A program made the translations under genes and the position numbers. Below are positions 1-5,134 of a stretch of DNA of 6,691 nucleotides, one piece after another. Under the pieces are notes generated by a model. The model did not search any database, was not told the DNA's origin, and saw only the letters and a list, made by a program, of their open reading frames with translations. Position 1 is the first letter of the stretch, and each line of letters begins with the position of its first letter. Source of the stretch: Verrucomicrobia bacterium TMED56 (GTDB lineage Bacteria; Verrucomicrobiota; Verrucomicrobiia; Opitutales; Seribacteraceae); the NCBI GenBank assembly GCA_002167265.1, contig NHDJ01000114.1, forward strand, positions 1-6,691, in the 5' to 3' direction.

Positions 1-378
1 GACGCACAGCTTTCTCTCACTCAAATTTTGGCTCTTGATGGAGTTATAATTGTAACCACTCCACAAAAAACTGCCTTCGATGTGGCAAAAAGAGGTGCCA
101 GAATGTTTGAAAAAGTAAATGTGCCATATTTGGGCGTAGTCGAAAATATGAGCTACTTCGTAAATCCACAAAATGAGGAAAGGTCATACCCTTTCGGTCA
201 AGGAGGAGGACAAGTCGTGGCAGATGACCTTAAGACAAACCTTTTAGCAGAGATTCCTTTGGACGAAGAAATTCGGATGGGAGGTGACCATGGCGTCCCG
301 ATTGTGATCGCTGATCCAAAGCACCCAGCTTCACAGGAATTTTTATCTTTGGCAGAAAGACTTGTAAAAAAAGATTAA
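1..378 (+). CDS. mrp: Mrp/ApbC-family iron-sulfur cluster carrier ATPase, C-terminal part (5' truncated by window edge)
   Basis: The frame is open from base 1, so this is the last 125 residues of a longer gene. The TTG at 28 is internal, not a start. The first visible residues, DAQLSLTQ, match the stretch after the conserved GTGD of Mrp/ApbC/NBP35 P-loop ATPases. They are followed by VIIVTTPQ, VPYLGVVENMS, a PFGQGGG segment and IPLDEEIR, all in family order. Members are cytoplasmic dimers that bind ATP and carry or transfer Fe-S clusters to apoproteins. The P-loop lies outside the window. An oddity is that where E. coli Mrp has the cluster-binding CSNC after VENMS, this protein has NPQN in a gapless alignment, so the usual CXXC ligands are missing. 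The gene converges with rpmG and their stop codons overlap. The family call is firm; Fe-S carrier function is less certain without the cysteines. Confidence 0.93.
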   Translation, partial: DAQLSLTQILALDGVIIVTTPQKTAFDVAKRGARMFEKVNVPYLGVVENMSYFVNPQNEERSYPFGQGGGQVVADDLKTNLLAEIPLDEEIRMGGDHGVPIVIADPKHPASQEFLSLAERLVKKD

Positions 379-545
379 CTTTTAATTTCGCGATGTAAAG
401 TGTGCCGACGAAGAAAACGGTTGTATTTTTTCTTTTCAACAGGGTCAGTTTGCAACTTTTTATTACGAGTGGACATGTACCTAGAGGGTGGTTTGCCATC
501 TTTTCTAGATTCCGTACATTCAAGTATTATTGTTTCTCTTGCCAT
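375..545 (-). CDS. rpmG: Large-subunit ribosomal protein L33, cysteine-poor (C-minus) type
   Basis: This short ORF encodes 56 residues, beginning MARETIILECTESRKDGK and ending RFLRRHTLHREIKS. The TLHREIK tail and the TRNKK core are hallmarks of L33, a small protein of the 50S subunit near the E site. The length is typical of the family. Zinc-binding L33 proteins carry two CXXC pairs; here only Cys10 survives (CTES in place of CXXC) and the second pair is absent, so this is a zinc-independent form. The ATG at 545 is the only sensible start, and GGTGG stands two bases upstream of it, a poorly spaced Shine-Dalgarno. The stop overlaps that of the convergent mrp gene by four bases. A 97-residue frame on the same strand (230-523) is a shadow of this gene and of the mrp antisense. 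Confidence 0.93.
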   Translation of the reverse strand: MARETIILECTESRKDGKPPSRYMSTRNKKLQTDPVEKKKYNRFLRRHTLHREIKS

Positions 546-552
546 TTCCACC

Positions 553-580
553 ATTATTTAAAGTAAAAGTAATATGACAA
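553..580 (-). promoter_or_regulatory. Possible sigma70-like promoter for rpmG
   Basis: On the minus strand, TTGTCA (580-575) and AATAAT (558-553) are separated by 16 bases, each matching five of six consensus bases. Initiation would fall around 546-548, leaving an almost leaderless rpmG mRNA. AT-rich spacers give such matches by chance, so this is only a candidate. Confidence 0.25.
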
Positions 581-604
581 CTTCAAAATTTCTCTGCCAG
601 TAGT

Positions 605-609
605 AAGGA
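605..609 (+). promoter_or_regulatory. Shine-Dalgarno AAGGA supporting the TTG start at 618
   Basis: AAGGA ends eight bases before the TTG at 618. The first in-frame ATG (657) has no comparable purine-rich stretch in front of it, so this site is the main reason to choose the longer form of the acidic protein. Confidence 0.45.
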
Positions 610-617
610 ATTTCGAT

Positions 618-1199
618 TTGCAAACTTTGGTTATTTTATCAGAATGTGCACTAAACATGGAAGTTCATAACAAAGAAGAAATTTCGATCCTTAATCAAAA
701 TGCTCTTCGAGAAGTACAGATTGAAGGCGGAGAAAAAAGTAACTTAGAAGTACCCGAATTGGGTAACGATCATCTAAATAGAGTTACCCAGTCCTCTGAA
801 CCCTACGATTTGTCTGGCACTCTTTCAGATGGTCAAAATTCTTTTGCCCAAGAGGAATGTACAAAACCAGGGATCCCCCTACCCAGCGTTGACAACACGG
901 ACGAAACAGGAATTGATTGCACGAGAGAACCGGATTGGGAAGTCATCAAACCCACGCAACTTCCCGAAGAACCTGAACCAAACAAGATTCACAATGACCG
1001 ATACTGGGATGAAAGAAGCCTTGATCAAGATATCGTGGAAAAAGACCTTCAAGACGAAATGATTGAGGAATCAACTTTTATATCCGATCGTGAGATTCGG
1101 GAGGCAGATGAGTACGGCAGGTCAGAAGCGAATAAAGTACTTGACCCATATTACAACAGTGCAACTGATTTCAATCATCACCATCCAGAAAACAGGTGA
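618..1199 (+). CDS. Highly acidic hypothetical protein, no recognised domain
   Basis: I do not recognise this 193-residue protein. It is strongly acidic: by hand count 45 Asp/Glu against 16 Lys/Arg. It is rich in Asn, Ser and Pro (for example PEEPEP near residue 117), lacks any membrane segment or convincing signal peptide, and ends with a HHH-containing tail. The composition suggests a largely disordered cytoplasmic protein; the stretch from about residue 128 to 170 (many D, E, I, L) could form helix. Three cysteines (10, 81, 100) are widely spaced. The TTG start is chosen for its AAGGA site; ATG at 657 would give 180 residues beginning MEVHNKEEIS. It is divergent from rpmG and converges with lpxA, 12 bases apart. 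No competing minus-strand frame fills this interval, which supports it as a gene. Function unknown. Confidence 0.6.
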   Translation: MQTLVILSECALNMEVHNKEEISILNQNALREVQIEGGEKSNLEVPELGNDHLNRVTQSSEPYDLSGTLSDGQNSFAQEECTKPGIPLPSVDNTDETGIDCTREPDWEVIKPTQLPEEPEPNKIHNDRYWDERSLDQDIVEKDLQDEMIEESTFISDREIREADEYGRSEANKVLDPYYNSATDFNHHHPENR

Positions 1200-1211
1200 T
1201 TTTAGTTAACT

Positions 1212-1991
1212 CTAAGCGATTCCCCTTTCGCTTTGTTCAACAAATTTAATTATTTCATTAATTCGTGCGGAAGAAGCACCGGTAAAATCCTTGGTCACTT
1301 TTTCAATTGCCTGCGATCGGTTGAGAGAAGACCTGTAAAAAATTTTAAATACGGATTTAATTTCATCAACTTCTTCAGGTGAAAAATTAGCCCGATCTAA
1401 TCCAACCTTATTAATAGAGCGAACTTCTGCTGGAGAACCGTCTGCGAGCATAAAAGGAGGTACATCTTGCACAAGTTTAGAGCAGGCAGAGACCATGGAA
1501 TATTTTCCTAATCTGCAAAATTGGTGAACCCCCGAACCCCAACCGATATTTGTATGGTCTGCCACTTCAACATGTCCGCCCAGAGCAGCGTGACTGCTCA
1601 TTACAATCTGGTTTCCGAGTTGGCAATCATGGGCGATATGGCTGTAAGCCAAAAAAACATTAGCTGAACCTATTTTAGTATTTTCCTGATCCTTGGTTGC
1701 TACATGAGCGGTAACATATTCCCGGAAAATATTGTTATCTCCAATTTCGAGCCCGGGATTGCCACCTTCAAACTTCAAGTCATGAGTCAATCCACCAATT
1801 AAAGCATAGGGGAAAATTTCATTTTCTTTTCCCAGAACAACATTGCCTTCAACTGAAGCATGATGTCTCACCACGCAAGCATCTCCAATTTTAGCCATTT
1901 TTCCAATATGGCAAAATGCCTCAACTACTACATTGGAGCCAAATTCAGCTCCTTTTTCAACTTGTGCGGATGGATGAATTTCGACTCCCAT
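1212..1991 (-). CDS. lpxA: Acyl-ACP--UDP-N-acetylglucosamine O-acyltransferase LpxA
   Basis: LpxA transfers an (R)-3-hydroxyacyl chain from ACP to the 3-OH of UDP-GlcNAc, the first step of lipid A synthesis, in the cytoplasm as a homotrimer. The 259 residues (E. coli has 262) show an N-terminal left-handed beta-helix of hexapeptide repeats from IHPSAQVEKGA to about residue 185, then an alpha-helical C-terminal domain containing the family's YRSS motif (219-222). SHIAHDC places the catalytic base at His121 (E. coli His125) with His118 beside it, and GVHQFC gives His156 (E. coli His160). HDLKF (70-74) aligns with the substrate-contacting QDLKY of E. coli. Ala169 replaces E. coli Gly173, the acyl-length ruler position. 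Its ATG overlaps the lpxC-fabZ stop in TAATG, indicating translational coupling. Confidence 0.97.
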   Translation of the reverse strand: MGVEIHPSAQVEKGAEFGSNVVVEAFCHIGKMAKIGDACVVRHHASVEGNVVLGKENEIFPYALIGGLTHDLKFEGGNPGLEIGDNNIFREYVTAHVATKDQENTKIGSANVFLAYSHIAHDCQLGNQIVMSSHAALGGHVEVADHTNIGWGSGVHQFCRLGKYSMVSACSKLVQDVPPFMLADGSPAEVRSINKVGLDRANFSPEEVDEIKSVFKIFYRSSLNRSQAIEKVTKDFTGASSARINEIIKFVEQSERGIA

Positions 1992-3340
1992 TAGAAAGCT
2001 TCTTTGGTTCCCACAATAGAAAACATAAGATTTGCTGAAGAAACCACTTTTTCATCCACAAAGCATGAAACTTCGGCAGTTGCCAATTTATCTCCCCGCA
2101 CTTTAACCAGATTCGCTTTAATGACCAGTTGGTCCCCGGGCACAACAGGTTTTCTAAACTTCACCTTATCCGCACTCATAAAAAAAGCTACCTTACCTTG
2201 TGTGGTTGCTCTTCTGAGTAACAATATGCCTGCTGTCTGGGCCATGGCCTCTAACTGCAGGACACCTGGCATCACTGGATGCCCTGGGAAATGACCTGTA
2301 AAAAAAGGCTCATTTATTGAAACATTTTTAATTCCAGTAAGTGATTCATTTCCTTCAATTTTTATCACACGATCGACCATAACAAATGGATAGCGATGAG
2401 GCAGCACATCAAGGACTCTTCTTACATCCAAATGAGTTTCCTGAGGAAGAACAAAGGATTTCCTCACGTCGTCCGATTCAGGTTTTTTATCTTTTGGATC
2501 GCAGGTAACATTGGTTGATTTTAAAATCTTTGCCGATAATTCAGAATTCAAGGAATGACCTGGGCGAACTGCAATAATGTGAGCTTTTAGCGGTTTTGCC
2601 AAAAGACATAAATCTCCCACAATGTCTAAGATTTTGTGTCGAACAAACTCATCTTCAAACCTGAGCGGTTCCTTTGACATAACTTTATCGCCTTTAATGA
2701 CGATTGCACTGTCAAGACTTCCACCTCTAATCTTTCCAAGTTTTAGCAACTCTTCGATATCTTCGTACAATGTAAATGTTCTTGCGGGTGCGATATTTTC
2801 TGCATAGCTATCCGGGTCTATGTCTATTGAAAGGTGTTGAACATGCACACCACGGTCATCAGATGAGGTGCAAGTGATTCGCAATCCATCATGTGGCAAT
2901 GCTATTATTGAGCGATTACCAGAACTGACAGACAAAGGTTCATTTAATACTAAAAACTCTCTTTCCTCAGGAAGATCCACAGGTTCAGCATCCATTATCA
3001 TCTCTACAAATTGGCGAGAAGATCCATCGAGAATGGGTGGTTCGCTGGCATCAAGTTCAATAATCGCATTATCTATACCGCACCCAGACAAGGCACTCAG
3101 CACATGCTCTATAGTATGAACTTTTGCGTTCCCATTTGAAATGGTAGTGCTACGGACGAGTTCTGAAACACTTGAAGTTAAAGGTTGGATTTCAGGTTTG
3201 CCATACAAATCAGTTCGACGGAACAAGTACCCGGAAGATGCTTTGGCAGGCTTTAATGTGAGCGTTACCTCGTCTCCCGTATGCAAAGACTTGCCTTTAA
3301 TAGATCGCTCATTACGAATGGTTCGTTGATTTACAGACAT
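1991..3340 (-). CDS. lpxC/fabZ: Bifunctional UDP-3-O-acyl-N-acetylglucosamine deacetylase / 3-hydroxyacyl-ACP dehydratase (LpxC-FabZ fusion)
   Basis: This 449-residue protein joins two enzymes. Residues 1-275 are LpxC, the zinc deacetylase that commits the LpxA product to lipid A. HTIEH gives Glu78 and zinc ligand His79, FVRHKILD gives zinc ligands His235 and Asp239, and RPGHSL gives His262 (E. coli His79, His238, Asp242, His265). A charged linker at about 276-300 leads to FabZ (about 301-449), which dehydrates (R)-3-hydroxyacyl-[21 protein letters not shown] (catalytic His350) and LEAMAQ (Glu364) keep the 14-residue His-Glu spacing of E. coli FabZ. Both active sites look intact. The start fits the E. 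coli N terminus (NQRTI compared with KQRTL), although no Shine-Dalgarno is evident. The fusion is known from Bacteroidota, Verrucomicrobiota and related groups. lpxA follows with a one-base overlap. Confidence 0.97.
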   Translation of the reverse strand: MSVNQRTIRNERSIKGKSLHTGDEVTLTLKPAKASSGYLFRRTDLYGKPEIQPLTSSVSELVRSTTISNGNAKVHTIEHVLSALSGCGIDNAIIELDASEPPILDGSSRQFVEMIMDAEPVDLPEEREFLVLNEPLSVSSGNRSIIALPHDGLRITCTSSDDRGVHVQHLSIDIDPDSYAENIAPARTFTLYEDIEELLKLGKIRGGSLDSAIVIKGDKVMSKEPLRFEDEFVRHKILDIVGDLCLLAKPLKAHIIAVRPGHSLNSELSAKILKSTNVTCDPKDKKPESDDVRKSFVLPQETHLDVRRVLDVLPHRYPFVMVDRVIKIEGNESLTGIKNVSINEPFFTGHFPGHPVMPGVLQLEAMAQTAGILLLRRATTQGKVAFFMSADKVKFRKPVVPGDQLVIKANLVKVRGDKLATAEVSCFVDEKVVSSANLMFSIVGTKEAF

Positions 3341-3346
3341 AAAACT

Positions 3347-3351
3347 AAGGA
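3347..3351 (+). promoter_or_regulatory. Shine-Dalgarno AAGGA in front of the small divergent ORF
   Basis: AAGGA ends seven bases before the TTG at 3359, an ideal spacing. It sits between the lpxC start codon and the small ORF and is the strongest single argument that the ORF is translated. Confidence 0.4.
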
Positions 3352-3358
3352 ATAGAAC

Positions 3359-3508
3359 TTGAAATCAAAAAAATATAAAGCCATACGAAAATTTACCGAA
3401 AGATTGTTGCGTTCTCATTCTTTACAAAAATACATTGTAAATATCTTTTTCATCTTAAGTTTATTGATTTCAGCAATTTTAGCTTTACTGATTTTTTTTG
3501 ATTCATGA
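3359..3508 (+). CDS. Putative small membrane protein, 49 residues, divergent from lpxC-fabZ
   Basis: From a TTG at 3359 a frame of 49 codons runs to TGA at 3506-3508. An in-frame stop at 3353-3355 lies just upstream, so the TTG is almost the first codon available. The N-terminal half is basic ([20 protein letters not shown]). Residues 25-46 are strongly hydrophobic ([20 protein letters not shown] and onwards), followed by Asp-Ser. By the positive-inside rule this would be a C-terminally anchored peptide with its basic part in the cytoplasm. Its start lies 18 bases from the divergent lpxC start. The stretch is only about a quarter GC by hand count, and AT-rich DNA can yield Phe/Ile/Leu/Lys-rich frames by chance, so reality depends on conservation. 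I recognise no family. Confidence 0.42.
   Translation: MKSKKYKAIRKFTERLLRSHSLQKYIVNIFFILSLLISAILALLIFFDS
3421..3441. repeat. Perfect 7-bp inverted repeat upstream of lpxC (candidate operator or weak hairpin)
   Basis: The arms TTTACAA (3421-3427) and TTGTAAA (3435-3441) flank a 7-base spacer, about 80 to 100 bases upstream of the lpxC-fabZ start and inside the small ORF. The symmetry could suit a dimeric regulator. The arms are too AT-rich for a convincing terminator, although a T-rich run follows on the plus strand. Confidence 0.25.
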
Positions 3509-3545
3509 TTTTAAAAAATTGGTTACACAAATCACAACAAACAAA

Positions 3546-5093
3546 CTATTTGTCACTAAAACCCGAATCAGAAAGATTTCCCCCACGGTTTAGAATCGAT
3601 TCCCATTTCACAAAGTATTCCTTCTTTTCTACGATTGGAACAGATGCGGTATTCAAAAAGTCCGAAAATCTATCATACCCATTATTCTGTAAGTATTTCC
3701 CGAATAATTCATTTAAATTAGGACTTGAAGAAAGGGTGCGCACTAGATTTTCAAGTGACTCAATACGATTGCGTTGTTCTTTGAAGAGGATAAATTCTAG
3801 TGAATTTTGTGATGATAATTTCTCTAATCCTTCAAGGTTTACCGGTGAAGATAGACTATTATTGGAAATGTAAAGGAGTTTTAAATTTGAAAGACCGTCC
3901 AAAAAGGATATTTCATGTATCAGATTATTGCTTAAGCGAAGTTCCTTCAACCCGGACAGGTTTTTTAAACTCGCAGCATCCTCAATATGATTGTACTGCA
4001 AGTGGAGACTTTGCAAACGAGATAGTTTAGAGAGTGCTCGAATGTCGCAGATTCTGTTTTCAGAAAGAAAAAGCTGGGTTAAATTCACCAAATTTTGCAA
4101 ACCATTGAGGTTTGAGATCTGATTATTGTTCAGGTGCAATTTCTGAAGACTTCTTATGGTTTCTATGCCATCTAAATCATTCAATTTATTACCCGACAAG
4201 AGTAAGACGCTAAGATTAGGAAAGTCACCCAGAGAGTCTAGTTTTGATATATGATTATCATACAGATAAAGGTTCCTTAATGACTGAATGGTTGAATTGA
4301 ACTCAACCAAAGGGTCGTAATCCCATTTCCCGTTTCCACTTAAATCGCTAAACGGTTCTCCCATATCATACATTTTATTTTTGTTTAGATCTTCAAAGCT
4401 TTCTGGAATACCCAATTGATTTCCTTGCAGATGCAAGCTTATCAAAGATTTAAGTTTCCCAACTCCATCTAGATCAATTAAAGAATTGTAGGAAGCGTTG
4501 AGGGTCCTAAGACGAACAAAATGTTCAATTCCGCTCAATCCAACCAAACGATTTTTTGAAAGATTAAGTTCCTCTAAAGAACTGTTAGCGAACAGCTCTT
4601 TTCCGGAAAGTGAAGTCATTTCAAGTAGAAGATTAGCTTTCTCATTATCCAATGTTTTGGTTGTTCCTAATGAGTCCCGAATTTCACTGATTCTATTTTC
4701 AACAGATTTATTGGTAAGGAAAAGTAAAGAGCCCAAGTTGGAAATCTTGTTTCCCGACAAATCCAATTTTTTAATCTTTGGTAGTTTTGCAATTGGGCCT
4801 AAATCTGTGAGTAGATTATTCTTTAAAATTAGAACCTCTAAATTGCTCGCATGCTCCAATCCTTTCAGGCTTCTAATCTTAGCATCGTTCAATTCGAAAT
4901 ACTTAAGCCGCTCCCTTATATGAGTGGAGGTCAAATTCCTGACTTCAACACCCACCTGTAGGGCAATTGCTTTCTCCAATTTAGGTTCGTCAAAATACAA
5001 ATCTTGATTCAATTTCGGTTGAGCAACGCATAAAACAGGAATAACACACAGCAGGTATCTTAAACTAACAAGGAAGATATTTATTCTTTTCAT
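3546..5093 (-). CDS. Secreted leucine-rich-repeat protein (internalin/SDS22 type) with calcium-motif insertion
   Basis: This 515-residue protein begins with a likely Sec signal peptide: a basic start (MKRIN), a hydrophobic core to about residue 22 and a probable cleavage after VCVA-like LCVA at 24. There is no clear lipobox. About thirteen 22-residue LRRs of the pattern LxxLxLxxNxIxxLxxLxxLxN span residues 63-425. They are interrupted twice: a charged, probably helical insert at about 127-172, and an insert at about 229-270 carrying DLNKNKMYDMGEPF and DLSGNGKWDYDP, EF-hand-like calcium loops. The C-terminal 90 residues are a non-LRR cap or tail. No sortase, type IX or membrane anchor is visible, so a periplasmic or secreted location is inferred. 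Such LRR proteins usually bind other proteins or glycans; the partner here is unknown. It starts 41 bases after pyc on the same strand. No Shine-Dalgarno is evident. Confidence 0.9.
   Translation of the reverse strand: MKRINIFLVSLRYLLCVIPVLCVAQPKLNQDLYFDEPKLEKAIALQVGVEVRNLTSTHIRERLKYFELNDAKIRSLKGLEHASNLEVLILKNNLLTDLGPIAKLPKIKKLDLSGNKISNLGSLLFLTNKSVENRISEIRDSLGTTKTLDNEKANLLLEMTSLSGKELFANSSLEELNLSKNRLVGLSGIEHFVRLRTLNASYNSLIDLDGVGKLKSLISLHLQGNQLGIPESFEDLNKNKMYDMGEPFSDLSGNGKWDYDPLVEFNSTIQSLRNLYLYDNHISKLDSLGDFPNLSVLLLSGNKLNDLDGIETIRSLQKLHLNNNQISNLNGLQNLVNLTQLFLSENRICDIRALSKLSRLQSLHLQYNHIEDAASLKNLSGLKELRLSNNLIHEISFLDGLSNLKLLYISNNSLSSPVNLEGLEKLSSQNSLEFILFKEQRNRIESLENLVRTLSSSPNLNELFGKYLQNNGYDRFSDFLNTASVPIVEKKEYFVKWESILNRGGNLSDSGFSDK
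3819..4907 (-). repeat. Array of about thirteen 22-residue leucine-rich repeats
   Basis: Within the LRR gene, repeat units begin at residues 63, 85, 107, 173, 195, 217, 272, 294, 316, 338, 360, 382 and 404. Units 272-403 are six uninterrupted 22-residue copies, for example LQKLHLNNNQISNLNGLQNL. The jumps 107 to 173 and 217 to 272 mark the two insertions. The protein repeats are degenerate at DNA level. Confidence 0.88.
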
Positions 5094-5134
5094 AGCGTTT
5101 GGAAATTGGATTTAGACCTTATCAACATCATGCT

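Noticed and set aside
28..30. TTG as the start of the mrp coding sequence
   Set aside because: The frame is open to base 1 and the preceding residues (DAQLSLTQI) match the conserved Mrp segment, so the start is off-window.
411..434. AAGAAAA / TTTTCTT inverted arms followed by Ts as an mrp terminator
   Set aside because: The stem has a single G-C pair and lies in the Lys/Arg codons of rpmG; coding content explains it better.
230..523. 97-codon minus-strand frame overlapping rpmG and the mrp 3' end
   Set aside because: The same strand holds the clearly recognisable L33 frame at 375-545, and the rest is antisense to mrp; the product resembles nothing.
829..1062. 77-codon alternative frame inside the acidic hypothetical gene
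   Set aside because: Fully nested in the longer same-strand frame with no Shine-Dalgarno or recognisable product.
1200..1211. Palindrome AGTTAACT between the convergent acidic gene and lpxA as a bidirectional terminator
   Set aside because: No loop and no flanking T tract; an 8-base palindrome this short occurs by chance.
3505..3873. 122-codon plus-strand frame whose ATG overlaps the small ORF stop as ATGA
   Set aside because: The overlap looks operon-like, but nearly all of it is antisense to the well-supported LRR coding sequence and the product is Ser/Phe/Arg-rich with no recognisable feature.
4498..4923. 141-codon plus-strand frame within the LRR gene
   Set aside because: Antisense shadow of the leucine-rich repeats; reverse-strand reading of Leu/Asn/Lys codons explains its composition.
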